Part shown: positions 7,669 to 15,697 of the stretch, one piece after another
Layout: each line of letters begins with the position of its first letter
Position numbering within the stretch: position 1 is the first letter of the stretch
The notes under the pieces: model-generated
The model's database searches: none
What the model saw: only the letters and a program-made list of their open reading frames with translations
What the model was told of the DNA's origin: nothing
Program-made: the position numbers and the translations under genes
NCBI RefSeq assembly: GCF_000231055.2
Contig: NZ_CM001466.1
Location: 4,315,233-4,379,232 of the forward strand
Direction of reading: 5' to 3'
DNA: 64,000 nucleotides
Source: Saccharomonospora azurea NA-128
Lineage (GTDB): Bacteria > Actinomycetota > Actinomycetes > Mycobacteriales > Pseudonocardiaceae

Positions 7669-8779
7669 GGTCGTGGTCGCGCACGAGTTCCGCTGTCGCG
7701 GCGCGCACCAGATCCGGTGCGCGCCGCAGCGCGTCCTCCGGTGATTCCACGTCGTCGACGAGGGCGCGCCACGCCGTGATGCCGGCGTCGGTGAGCTGGT
7801 CCGGGGACAGGGCGATGCGGCCTGCCACGGCGGCCACGGGAACACCGGCTCGGCGTGCGCGCTCGGCGACGCCGGCCGGGGCCTTCCCGGCGAGGCTCGA
7901 CGCGTCGAGGGAACCTTCGCCCGTGATGACGAGATCCGCCTCCCGGACGGCGTCGTCGACTCCCATCACGGCGGCGACCAGTTCGAAGCCCGACTCGACG
8001 ACGGCGCCCAGCGCGACGGCGGCCCCGGCGACACCGCCGCCCGCTCCCGCTCCGGGTGTGTCGGCCACGTCCGGGGTCCCGGCCCGCGCCAACGCGGCGG
8101 ACCAGGTGCGCAGGCCGCGCTCCAGCAGCTCGATTTCCGCGGTCCCCGCCCCTTTCTGCGGGCCGAACACCGCCGCCGCGCCGTGTTCTCCGAGCAGCGG
8201 ATTGGTCACGTCGGTGGCGACCCGGAGTTCGATCCCGGCGAGACGGTGCCGCACCGCGGTGAGGTCCACCGTCGCCACCTCGGGCAGTGCTCCGCCGCCC
8301 GGTTCGACGGGGTGGCCCCGCGCGTCGAGGATCGTGGCGCCGAGCGCCTGGAGCATGCCCGCTCCACCGTCGGTGCTCGCCGTGCCGCCCACCGTCAGTA
8401 CCACACCGCGCGCGCCGTGCTCGACGGCGTGCCGCACCAGTTCGCCGACGCCGTGGGTGTGGGCGAGCAGCGCCGTCCACGGAGTCGGTTCCATGTGCTC
8501 GATGCCGCACGCGCGGGCCGACTCGACGTAGGCCCACCCGTCGAGCACGACGTAGTGGGCGTGCACGGGGTCCGACAGTGGTCCGGACACGTCCACGTCG
8601 ACCCTGCGGCCACCCGCCGCGGCCAGCACGTCGAGCGTGCCCTCACCGCCGTCGGCGACCGGACGGCGTTCCACGGCGGCGTCGGCGAGGGCGTCGTGGA
8701 CACCGGCCGCCATGGCCTCGGCCGCCTCGACCGCGGTGAGGCTGCCCTTGAACTTGTCCGGCGCGACGACCACCCGCAT
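7646..8779 (-). CDS. glxK: Glycerate kinase (GlxK/GarK family)
   Basis: The 377-residue protein begins VVVAPDKFKGSLTAVEAAEA, the hallmark of glycerate 2-kinases, and has PVADGGEGTLDVL (about 42-54), TVGGTASTDGGAGMLQALG (about 127-145) and VITGEGSLDASSLAGKAP (about 285-302). It phosphorylates D-glycerate to 2-phosphoglycerate. The ATG at 8779 is two bases from the stop of the upstream reductase gene, so they form an operon converting glyoxylate or hydroxypyruvate through glycerate into glycolysis. Confidence 0.92.
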   Translation of the reverse strand: MRVVVAPDKFKGSLTAVEAAEAMAAGVHDALADAAVERRPVADGGEGTLDVLAAAGGRRVDVDVSGPLSDPVHAHYVVLDGWAYVESARACGIEHMEPTPWTALLAHTHGVGELVRHAVEHGARGVVLTVGGTASTDGGAGMLQALGATILDARGHPVEPGGGALPEVATVDLTAVRHRLAGIELRVATDVTNPLLGEHGAAAVFGPQKGAGTAEIELLERGLRTWSAALARAGTPDVADTPGAGAGGGVAGAAVALGAVVESGFELVAAVMGVDDAVREADLVITGEGSLDASSLAGKAPAGVAERARRAGVPVAAVAGRIALSPDQLTDAGITAWRALVDDVESPEDALRRAPDLVRAATAELVRDHDLRVRAGS

Positions 8780-8781
8780 CG

Positions 8782-9756
8782 TCAGCTCCTCACGGGCGTG
8801 GGCGGGGTGTCGCCTCGCAGCACGGCGACGGCGTTGCGGGCGGCGAGCTCCGCCATCGCCGTGCGGGTCTCCGTGGTGGCCGAGCCGAGGTGCGGCGCGA
8901 GCGCCACGTTGTCGAGCTCCAGCAGCGCGGGATGGACTTCCGGCTCCTTCTCGAACACGTCGAGCCCGGCGCCCGCGAGCGCGCCTCGCCTGAGCGCCTC
9001 GGCGAGGGCCGCCTCGTCGACCACGGGGCCGCGACTGGTGTTGATCAGGTAGGCCGTGGGCTTCATCGTCGCGAGCGCCTCGGCGTCGATCAGGTGCCGC
9101 GTCTGCGGAGTGAGCGGGCAGTGCAGGGAGACGGCGTCGGAGGTGCGCAGCAGCTCCTCCAGCGAGAGGAAGCGGGCGTCGAGTTCGTGCTCGACGGCGG
9201 GGTCGGCGCGGCGTCCGCCCGGGCGTCCCGTGTAGACGATCTCCATCCCGAAGGCGCGAGCTCGGCGGGCCATGGCGACGCCGATCTCGCCGAGCCCCAC
9301 GATGCCCAGCGTCTTGCCCTGCAGGCCAGTGCCGAGCAGGAAGGCCAGGTGGAACTCCCACGGACGCCGCTCACGGATCAGTCGTTCGCCCTCGCCGAGC
9401 CTTCGGGTCACCGACAGGAGCAGCCCGAAGGCCAGGTCCGCGGTGGCGTCGGTGAGGACGCCGGGGGTGTGGGTCACGACGATGCCGCGTTCGTGCAGGG
9501 CGGGGACGTCGATGTTGTCGTACCCGACGGCGACGGTGGACACCACCTTCAGCTGCGGACCGGCCGCGTCGGCGACCGCGCCGTCGATGCGGTCCTGCAG
9601 CGTGCTGACCACGGCGTCCGCGCCGGCGACTGCGGCGTGCAGTTCGTCGGTCGTCAGGGTGCGGTCGGGTTCCGGCGACCACAGGTCGCCCGCTTCCCGG
9701 AGTGCCGCCATGGCGGGGTCGGCGAGCTTCCTCGTCACCACGATCCGAGGTGTCAC
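8782..9756 (-). CDS. 2-hydroxyacid dehydrogenase, glyoxylate/hydroxypyruvate reductase type
   Basis: The 324-residue D-2-hydroxyacid dehydrogenase has the NAD(P)-binding GIVGLGEIGVAMARRARAFG (about 151-170), the catalytic Arg in LINTSRGPVVDE (about 236-247), Glu in GAGLDVFEKEP (about 261-271) and His in APHLGSATTETR (about 287-298). The early VSTVAVGYDNIDV block is typical of GhrB-type glyoxylate/hydroxypyruvate reductases. It is coupled to glycerate kinase two bases downstream. It is divergent from the CoA transferase operon, with a 188-base shared upstream region. Confidence 0.88.
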   Translation of the reverse strand: MTPRIVVTRKLADPAMAALREAGDLWSPEPDRTLTTDELHAAVAGADAVVSTLQDRIDGAVADAAGPQLKVVSTVAVGYDNIDVPALHERGIVVTHTPGVLTDATADLAFGLLLSVTRRLGEGERLIRERRPWEFHLAFLLGTGLQGKTLGIVGLGEIGVAMARRARAFGMEIVYTGRPGGRRADPAVEHELDARFLSLEELLRTSDAVSLHCPLTPQTRHLIDAEALATMKPTAYLINTSRGPVVDEAALAEALRRGALAGAGLDVFEKEPEVHPALLELDNVALAPHLGSATTETRTAMAELAARNAVAVLRGDTPPTPVRS

Positions 9757-9843
9757 GCGGTCGTCCCTTCGCTTTTGTGCCTGTTCGAAAGAGGGCCCGG
9801 GAGCACCCTAACCGGGCCCGTGGCTCTTGACGATGCTGCTAAT

Positions 9844-9879
9844 GTTCACATAGAGAACAGTTGTGCGGATAGCGCACAA
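9844..9879 (+). promoter_or_regulatory. Candidate IclR (PcaR) operators upstream of the CoA transferase operon
   Basis: Two palindromes lie in the divergent region. GTTC-N7-GAAC is at 9844-9858, and TTGTGCG-N5-CGCACAA, with perfect 7-base arms, is at 9861-9879. The GTTC-N7-GAA pattern recurs before the IclR gene at 14231, linking both to the same regulator. IclR proteins of the PcaU/PcaR type bind related palindromes. The assignment is inference. Confidence 0.55.
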
Positions 9880-9944
9880 GATCGCGCACTGAGGCACGCA
9901 CAACGAGGTTTGCCGAACAGGCTGTGGACGAAGGTGGTGAAGGC

Positions 9945-10769
9945 GTGGCGGAAATCGTGTCCCTGTCCGACGCCGTGGCGGCGCTCGTGCGGGACGGCGA
10001 CACGGTGGCGTTGGAGGGGTTCACTCACCTCATCCCGCATGCTGCCGGTCACGAGATCATTCGGCAGGGTCGCCGCGGGCTCACGCTCGTGCGGATGACG
10101 CCGGACATCGTGTACGACCAGCTCATCGGCGCCGGATGCGCGCGCAAGCTGATCTTCTCGTGGGGCGGCAACCCCGGAGTCGGTTCGCTGCACCGCTTCC
10201 GGGAGGCCGTGCAGAAGGGCTGGCCCGAGCCGCTGGAGATCGAGGAGCACAGCCACGCGGGGATGGCCAACCGCTACGTCGCGGGTGCCTCCGGCCTGCC
10301 GTTCGCGGTACTGCGCGGCTACGCGGGCACCGACCTCGCGCGGCACACCGGCACGATCGCCGACATCACGTGCCCGTTCACCGGCGAGAAGCTGGCCGCC
10401 GTGCCCGCGCTCAACCCGGACGTCTCGATCATCCATGCGCAGCGTGCCGACCGGCGCGGCAACGTCCAGATGTGGGGACTGGTGGGCGTGCAGAAGGAGG
10501 CCGTGCTCGCCGCCCGCCGCAGCCTCGTGACGGTGGAGGAGATCGTCGACGAGCTCGAACCGGTGCCCGGCCAGGTCGTGCTGCCGAGCTGGGCGGTGAC
10601 CTACGTGGCCGAGGCGCCGCGAGGCGCCCACCCGTCGTACGCGCAGGGCTACTACGAGCGCGACAACGACTACTACCGTCAGTGGGACTCGATCAGCCGG
10701 GACCGCGAGGCGTTCCAGCGCTGGGTCGAGGAGCTCACGGCGACCACGGCAGCGGGAACGGAGGCGTGA
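9945..10769 (+). CDS. pcaI: 3-oxoadipate CoA-transferase subunit A (CatI/PcaI-like)
   Basis: The 274-residue class I CoA transferase subunit is nearly collinear with CatI: DGDTVALEGFTHLIP at the start, LVRMTPDIVYDQLIGAGCAR, then FSWGGNPGVGSLHRFR and AHPSYAQGYYERDN. Together with subunit B it moves CoA from succinyl-CoA to 3-oxoadipate in the beta-ketoadipate pathway. GTG 9945 is preferred because AAGGTGG (9931-9937) sits upstream; GTG 9924 is an in-frame alternative adding seven residues. It is followed by subunit B and thiolase on the same strand. Confidence 0.88.
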   Translation: MAEIVSLSDAVAALVRDGDTVALEGFTHLIPHAAGHEIIRQGRRGLTLVRMTPDIVYDQLIGAGCARKLIFSWGGNPGVGSLHRFREAVQKGWPEPLEIEEHSHAGMANRYVAGASGLPFAVLRGYAGTDLARHTGTIADITCPFTGEKLAAVPALNPDVSIIHAQRADRRGNVQMWGLVGVQKEAVLAARRSLVTVEEIVDELEPVPGQVVLPSWAVTYVAEAPRGAHPSYAQGYYERDNDYYRQWDSISRDREAFQRWVEELTATTAAGTEA

Positions 10770-10771
10770 AC

Positions 10772-11530
10772 GTGAGTACTCAGCAGGACTACACCTCCGA
10801 CGAGATGATGTCGATCGCGGCGGCCAGGGCGCTGACCGGCGATCGGCGGTGCTTCGTCGGCATCGGACTGCCCTCGACCGCCGCCAACGTCGCGCGGCGC
10901 ACCCACGCTCCCGACCTCGTGCTCGTCTACGAGTCCGGGACGCTCGGCTCGAAGCCGGACCGGTTGCCCGCCTCCATCGGCGACGGCATCCTCGCCGAGA
11001 CCGCCGACGCGGTGATCAGCGTGCCGGAGGTCTTCAACTACTGGCTCCAGCCCGGCCGCATCGACGTGGGCTTCCTCGGTGCCGCCCAGCTCGACCGCTA
11101 CGGAAACATCAACACCACGGTGATCGGCGACGACTACGTGAACCCGAAGGTCCGGCTGCCCGGAGCGGGCGGAGCGCCCGAGATCGCGGGCTCGTGCGGA
11201 GAGGTGTTCGTCGTCGTGCGGCAGAGCACGCGGACGTTCGTGGAGGAGGTCGACTTCGTCACCTCGGTCGGCCACGGCCGAGGCCCCGGCGACCGCGAGA
11301 AGCTGGGACTGCGCGGTGCCGGACCGACTCTCGTGATCACCGACCTCGGTGTGCTGCGGCCCGATCCGGAGACCCGCGAACTCGTCCTGACCCAGGTGCA
11401 TCCCGGCGTGGACGTCGAGCAGGTGCGCGAAGCCACCGGCTGGGACCTGCGGGTCTCGCCCGAGCTCTCGACGACGCAGCCGCCGACCGAACGCGAGCTG
11501 ACCGTGTTGCGCGAGCTGAAGGCGGCGTGA
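10772..11530 (+). CDS. pcaJ: 3-oxoadipate CoA-transferase subunit B (CatJ/PcaJ-like)
   Basis: The 252-residue subunit carries the catalytic glutamate in LVYESGTLGSKP (Glu about residue 54), corresponding to the (S)ENG motif of family I CoA transferases. Other matching blocks are FVGIGLPSTAANVA and YVNPKVRLPGAGGAPEIA. GTG 10772 is well placed after GGAGG at 10760-10764; an overlapping GTG at 10766 forms GTGA with the stop of subunit A. It acts as a heteromer with subunit A in the cytoplasm. Confidence 0.88.
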   Translation: MSTQQDYTSDEMMSIAAARALTGDRRCFVGIGLPSTAANVARRTHAPDLVLVYESGTLGSKPDRLPASIGDGILAETADAVISVPEVFNYWLQPGRIDVGFLGAAQLDRYGNINTTVIGDDYVNPKVRLPGAGGAPEIAGSCGEVFVVVRQSTRTFVEEVDFVTSVGHGRGPGDREKLGLRGAGPTLVITDLGVLRPDPETRELVLTQVHPGVDVEQVREATGWDLRVSPELSTTQPPTERELTVLRELKAA

Positions 11531-11589
11531 GGCAGCGTGATCGGCACCGTGAAGGGCACCATGAACCCCCCCAACCCAGGAGGCACCTC

Positions 11590-12765
11590 ATGACGGACGT
11601 CTTCGTCCTCGACGCCGTACGGACGCCGTTCGGGCGCTACGGCGGCGCGCTGTCGGGCGTGCGGCCCGACGACCTCGCCGCGCACGTGCTGCGCACGCTG
11701 GGCGAGCGCCACGACCTCGACCCGTCCGAGGTGGACGAGGTCATCCTCGGCGACGCGAACGGTGCGGGCGAGGACAACCGCAACGTCGCCCGCATGGCCA
11801 CGTTGCTCGCCGGGTGGCCCACGAGCGTGCCCGGCAGCACGGTGAACCGGCTGTGCGGTTCCAGCCTCGACGCCGCGATGCAGGCGAGCAGGCTCGTGGC
11901 GCTGGGCGACGCGTCGGTGGTGGTCGCGGGCGGCGTGGAGTCGATGAGCCGCGCGCCGTGGGTGGTGCCGAAGCCGGAGAAGGCCTTCCCGAGCGGGAAC
12001 GCGACACTGCACTCCACCGCCCTGGGCTGGCGCATGGTGAACCCGCGGATGCCGGAGCAGTGGACCGTGTCGCTCGGGGAAGGCACCGAGTTGCTCGCGC
12101 AGCGCTACGGCATCGGTCGCGACGAGCAGGACGAGTTCGCGTTGCGCAGCCACCGGGCCGCCGCGAGCGCGTGGGACGCCGGGTTCTACGACGACCACGT
12201 GATCCCGGTCGAGGGCACGGACCTGCGGCGCGACGAGGGCATCCGGCCCGACACGTCTCCCGAGAAGCTCGCGAAGCTCAAGCCGGCGTTCCGCCAGGAC
12301 GGCACGGTGACGGCGGGCAACGCCTCGCCGCTGTCCGACGGCGCCTCGGCGGTCCTGCTCGCCGACTCCGACGGAGCGGACCGGATCGGGGCGACGCCGA
12401 TGGCGCGGATCGCGGGCCGCGGCGCGGCGGGAGTCGATCCGGACGTGTTCGGCATCGGACCGGTGAAGGCCGCCGAGATCGCGCTGAAGCGGGCCGGTAT
12501 CGGGTGGGGCGACCTCGCCGCGGTGGAGCTGAACGAGGCGTTCGCCGCGCAGTCGCTGGCCTGCCTCGCCGACTGGCGCGAGCTGGACCCGGCCATCGTG
12601 AACGTCCACGGCGGAGCGATCGCGATCGGACATCCGCTGGGCGCCTCGGGTGGGCGCATCCTCGGCACCCTGGCCCACGCGCTGCGCAGGCGCGGCGGCG
12701 GGTGGGGCCTGGCCGCCATCTGCATCGGCGTCGGTCAGGGGCTCGCCGTGGTCCTGGAAGCGTGA
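11590..12765 (+). CDS. pcaF: Thiolase, 3-oxoadipyl-CoA thiolase type
   Basis: The 391-residue thiolase has the nucleophilic Cys in NRLCGSSLDAAMQAS (about 90-105), the conserved NEAFAAQSLA, GGAIAIGHPLGASGGRI (about 344-360) and the C-terminal Cys in CIGVGQGLAVV, a form typical of PcaF/PaaJ thiolases. In this cluster it would cleave 3-oxoadipyl-CoA to succinyl-CoA and acetyl-CoA. AGGAGG lies just before ATG 11590. It is the last gene of the pcaIJF unit and is followed by a strong hairpin. Confidence 0.88.
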   Translation: MTDVFVLDAVRTPFGRYGGALSGVRPDDLAAHVLRTLGERHDLDPSEVDEVILGDANGAGEDNRNVARMATLLAGWPTSVPGSTVNRLCGSSLDAAMQASRLVALGDASVVVAGGVESMSRAPWVVPKPEKAFPSGNATLHSTALGWRMVNPRMPEQWTVSLGEGTELLAQRYGIGRDEQDEFALRSHRAAASAWDAGFYDDHVIPVEGTDLRRDEGIRPDTSPEKLAKLKPAFRQDGTVTAGNASPLSDGASAVLLADSDGADRIGATPMARIAGRGAAGVDPDVFGIGPVKAAEIALKRAGIGWGDLAAVELNEAFAAQSLACLADWRELDPAIVNVHGGAIAIGHPLGASGGRILGTLAHALRRRGGGWGLAAICIGVGQGLAVVLEA

Positions 12766-12777
12766 GGTGACGCGAAT

Positions 12778-12810
12778 CGCCCCGGCCACCCGCTCGTGGG
12801 GGCCGGGGCG
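12778..12810 (+). terminator. Hairpin terminator after pcaF
   Basis: CGCCCCGGCC at 12778-12787 pairs perfectly with GGCCGGGGCG at 12801-12810 around a 13-base loop. There is no U-tract, as is common for actinomycete terminators. It begins 13 bases after the thiolase stop and separates pcaIJF from pcaB. Confidence 0.7.
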
Positions 12811-12868
12811 GTGAACGGTCGCCGCTTCGACGTGCGACGGCACGGGTGAGGCGAGACAGTCTCTCTCG

Positions 12869-14149
12869 ATGTCCGACAGTGTTTCCGGCGTTCCCGGCGT
12901 TCCCGGCGTTCCCGCCGTTCCCGCCCGCTCGTCCCTGTTCGATGCCCTGGTGGCCGCCGGGCCGGTGGCGAGCCAGGTGGGTGACGAGGCGTGGGTGCGG
13001 GCGATGCTCGACGTCGAGTCCGCGTTGGCCGCCGCCCAGGCCGACGCGGGCCTGCTCGCGTGGGAGCACGCCCGGAGTATCGCGGAGGCGTGCCGCGACC
13101 ACGGTGCCTTCGACGTGACGCAGCTGCGTGCCGGTGTGGGCGGGGCCGGCGATCCCGCCGCCCCGTTGGTGCGGGCGCTCAGCGAACGCGTGGGCGGGGA
13201 GGCGGCCCGGTTCGTGCATCGCGGAGCGACCGGCCAGGACGTCGTCGACTCCGCGGCCATGCTGGTGGCGGCGCGGGCGCGGGAACCGCTGTTGGCCGAC
13301 GTCGAGCACTGCACGGACGCACTCGCCGCGCTGGCCCGAGCCCACGTCGGCTCGGTGCAGGTGGGCCGGACCCTGGCGCAGCACGCCCCGCCGGTCACGT
13401 TCGGCCTCACCGCCGCGGGATGGCTGACCGCGCTGGACGCGGCAGCCGACCGGGTGCGGGCACTGCGGTTCCCGGTCCAGCTCGGTGGTGCCGTGGGCAC
13501 GCTCGCGTCGTTCGGCGAGTACGGGCCGGACGTGGTGACGTCGTTGGCCGCGCGCCTCGGCCTGGCCGAGCCGGTGCTGCCGTGGCACACCGACCGCACG
13601 CCGGTGGTGGACCTCGCCGCGGCGCTGGGTGGGCTGGCCGCCGCGGTGTCCGCCGTGGCCGCCTCGATCGTCGTCCTCGCCCAGACGGACGTCGCGGAGC
13701 TGCACGAGGAGGGCCCACCGGGCAGCGGCGGGGCGTCCACGATGCCGCCCACACGCAATCCACTCGCCGCCGTGTCGGCCAGGGCGTGCGCGAAACAGGC
13801 TCCCGGTCTGGTGGCCGATCTGCTCGCGGCGGCGGAGCAGGAGAACCAGCGGGCGGCGGGCGCATGGCACGCGGAGTGGTGGCCGCTGATCCAGCTCTGG
13901 CGCGTGTGCGGCTCGGCCGTGCACTGGTTGCGGGAGAGCCTGCGGCGGCTGCGGGTGGACGAGGTGCGCATGCGCGAGAACCTCGACGCCCACGGCGGCC
14001 TGGTGCTCGACGACGATCCGGCGGTGACGACCCACCTGTCGAGGGAGCGCATCCAACGGTTGCTCGATCCCGTTGAGTATCTGGGGAGCGCGTCGGTGTT
14101 CGTGGAGAGAGCGCTGACGGCCTACGGCCGGAGCCGGAGGGAGAGGTGA
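12869..14149 (+). CDS. pcaB: 3-carboxy-cis,cis-muconate cycloisomerase (PcaB-like)
   Basis: The 426-residue protein belongs to the fumarase/aspartase superfamily: RFVHRGATGQDVVDSAAML (about 112-130), GRTLAQHAPPVTFGL (about 170-184) and the signature loop GGASTMPPTRNP (about 288-299). These features and length match PcaB, which cycloisomerises 3-carboxy-cis,cis-muconate to 4-carboxymuconolactone. The signature reads MPPTRN rather than the usual MPxKxN, so a conserved lysine is replaced. The N-terminus carries tandem GVP units encoded by near-identical 9-base repeats. The Shine-Dalgarno is weak. Later enzymes (pcaF, pcaIJ) are adjacent, but pcaHG and pcaCD/L are not in the window. Confidence 0.85.
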   Translation: MSDSVSGVPGVPGVPAVPARSSLFDALVAAGPVASQVGDEAWVRAMLDVESALAAAQADAGLLAWEHARSIAEACRDHGAFDVTQLRAGVGGAGDPAAPLVRALSERVGGEAARFVHRGATGQDVVDSAAMLVAARAREPLLADVEHCTDALAALARAHVGSVQVGRTLAQHAPPVTFGLTAAGWLTALDAAADRVRALRFPVQLGGAVGTLASFGEYGPDVVTSLAARLGLAEPVLPWHTDRTPVVDLAAALGGLAAAVSAVAASIVVLAQTDVAELHEEGPPGSGGASTMPPTRNPLAAVSARACAKQAPGLVADLLAAAEQENQRAAGAWHAEWWPLIQLWRVCGSAVHWLRESLRRLRVDEVRMRENLDAHGGLVLDDDPAVTTHLSRERIQRLLDPVEYLGSASVFVERALTAYGRSRRER

Positions 14150-14230
14150 ATGGTCGACGACCGCGACGAGCCGGGCCCGCGGTGCCGCACGCGTAGCTGA
14201 CGGGCGAGCACCGACGGCCGTCGAGGCCGG

Positions 14231-14245
14231 GTTCCGAGTACGAAG
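14231..14245 (+). promoter_or_regulatory. Candidate IclR operator upstream of its own gene
   Basis: GTTC at 14231, seven bases, then GAAG at 14242-14245 resembles the GTTC-N7-GAAC palindrome at 9844. A second GTTCCGAG copy starts at 14245, giving two direct copies 14 bases apart just before the regulator's ATG at 14269. This would suit autoregulation. Confidence 0.45.
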
Positions 14246-14268
14246 TTCCGAGATAGGTTGGACACATC

Positions 14269-15063
14269 ATGGAGTCGGGCAGCACACGGGCCGCGCACCA
14301 CGTGCAGTCCCTCGAACGGGGACTGGCCGTGATCAAGGCCTTCGGGGCGGGGACACCGCAGCTCACGCTCAGCGACGTGGCGAAGGAGACCGGGCTGACC
14401 CGGGCCGCCGCTCGCCGGTTCCTGCTGACACTGGCCGACCTCGGCTACGTCCGCGCGGAGGGCCGCTACTTCCGCCTCACCGCCCGAGTGCTCGAACTGG
14501 GGTACGCGTACCTGTCGAGTCTGTCGTTGTCCGACGTCGTGCAGCCACACCTGGAACGCCTGTCGGCCGAGGTGCACGAGTCCTCGTCGGTCTCGGTGCT
14601 CGACGGCACCGACATCGTGTACGTCGCGAGGGTGGCGGTCTCGCGCATCATGACCGTGAGCATCGACGTGGGGACCCGGTTCCCGGCGCACGCCACGTCG
14701 ATGGGGCACGTCCTGCTCGCCGGTCTGGACGAGGACGAGCTCGCCGCCTACCTCGACGAGGCGACGTTCGAGCGCCGGACCCCGCACACGATCACCTCCC
14801 CGTCGGAGCTGCGGGCGGAGCTCGCGCGGGTGCGGGAGCAGGGCTGGGCGCTCGTCGATCAGGAACTGGAGGAGGGGTTGCGGTCGGTGGCCGCTCCGCT
14901 CCACGACAAGGACGGCAGGGTGGTGGCCGCGGTGAACCTCTCGACACATGCCAGCCGCACGAGTCCCGAGGCGGCGCGGACCGAGCTTCTGCCCCGGCTT
15001 CTCCGGACCGCCGAACGGATCGAGGCCGACCTGGCCGTCGCTGTCCCGGCGCGCGTGTCATGA
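14269..15063 (+). CDS. pcaR: IclR-family regulator, PcaR/PobR type
   Basis: The 264-residue protein has an N-terminal winged helix (LTLSDVAKETGLTRAAARRF, about 37-56) and an IclR effector domain (VSVLDGTDIVYVARV, ATSMGHVLLAGL, and GWALVDQELEEGLRS-like blocks). The sequence and context beside pcaB, pcaF and pcaIJ indicate a beta-ketoadipate pathway regulator that responds to an aromatic or ketoadipate effector. Its stop overlaps the start of the mocA-like gene (ATGA), so it is also the first gene of the molybdenum hydroxylase accessory operon. Confidence 0.85.
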   Translation: MESGSTRAAHHVQSLERGLAVIKAFGAGTPQLTLSDVAKETGLTRAAARRFLLTLADLGYVRAEGRYFRLTARVLELGYAYLSSLSLSDVVQPHLERLSAEVHESSSVSVLDGTDIVYVARVAVSRIMTVSIDVGTRFPAHATSMGHVLLAGLDEDELAAYLDEATFERRTPHTITSPSELRAELARVREQGWALVDQELEEGLRSVAAPLHDKDGRVVAAVNLSTHASRTSPEAARTELLPRLLRTAERIEADLAVAVPARVS

Positions 15064-15644
15064 GGACCGCGGGACTGTTGCTCGCCGCCGGGGCCGGTCG
15101 CCGGTTCGGCAGGCCGAAGGCGCTCGTCGAGGTCGACGGCGAGGCGCTGGTGACGCGCGCGGTGCGCGTGCTGGCCGAAGGCGGCTGCGCCCCGATCGTC
15201 GTGGTGCTGGGCGCCCGGGCCGACGACGTGCGCACGTTGCTGCCCGGCCGGGTCACGACGGTGTACGTGCCGGACTGGGAGGAGGGCATGAGCGCCTCGC
15301 TGCGGGAGGGCCTGCGCACGCTCGCGCACCTCGGCCCGGTGCCGGACGCCGTGTTGGTGCACCTGGTGGACCTGCCGGGCGTGGGTGCGGACGTCGTGGC
15401 GCGTCTGCGGGAGTCGGCGTCCCCGGAGGCCGTGGCGCGTGCCGCGTACGGCGGCGAACCCGGGCACCCGGTGGTGCTCGGCCGGCGGTGGTGGGCCGAC
15501 ATCGCCGACGTCACGCGGGGCGACCAGGGGGCGCGCGAATGGTTGCGGGGGCGCGACGACCTCCGGTTCGTCGAGTGTGGAGACCTGTCCGAAGGCACCG
15601 ACGTCGATTCGCCGGCCGACCTGCCGGGCGACCGCCGATCCTGA
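15060..15644 (+). CDS. mocA: MocA-like molybdopterin nucleotidyltransferase
   Basis: The 194-residue NTP-transferase starts with LLLAAGAGRRFGRPKALVEV, the nucleotide-binding signature of MobA/MocA proteins, and has VHLVDLPGVGADVV and the short GEPGHPVVLGR segment typical of MocA. MocA adds CMP to molybdopterin to make the MCD cofactor of xanthine oxidase-family enzymes, which fits the coxL-type gene at 19707. The ATG overlaps the IclR stop. It is about the expected length. Confidence 0.85.
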   Translation: MRTAGLLLAAGAGRRFGRPKALVEVDGEALVTRAVRVLAEGGCAPIVVVLGARADDVRTLLPGRVTTVYVPDWEEGMSASLREGLRTLAHLGPVPDAVLVHLVDLPGVGADVVARLRESASPEAVARAAYGGEPGHPVVLGRRWWADIADVTRGDQGAREWLRGRDDLRFVECGDLSEGTDVDSPADLPGDRRS

Positions 15645-15697
15645 CGGCGCGTGACGGCATGGAGCCGCGCGCGCATCGCTTCAGTAGGCTCGGCCGT

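Noticed and set aside
9780..9843. A rho-independent terminator or small RNA in the divergent ghr-pcaI gap
   Set aside because: CGGGCCC-type short inversions are present but give no stable long stem or U-tract; operators explain the region better.
11134..14052. Long minus-strand open frames across pcaJ, pcaF and pcaB
   Set aside because: They overlap three well-supported plus-strand genes and show shadow-type composition.
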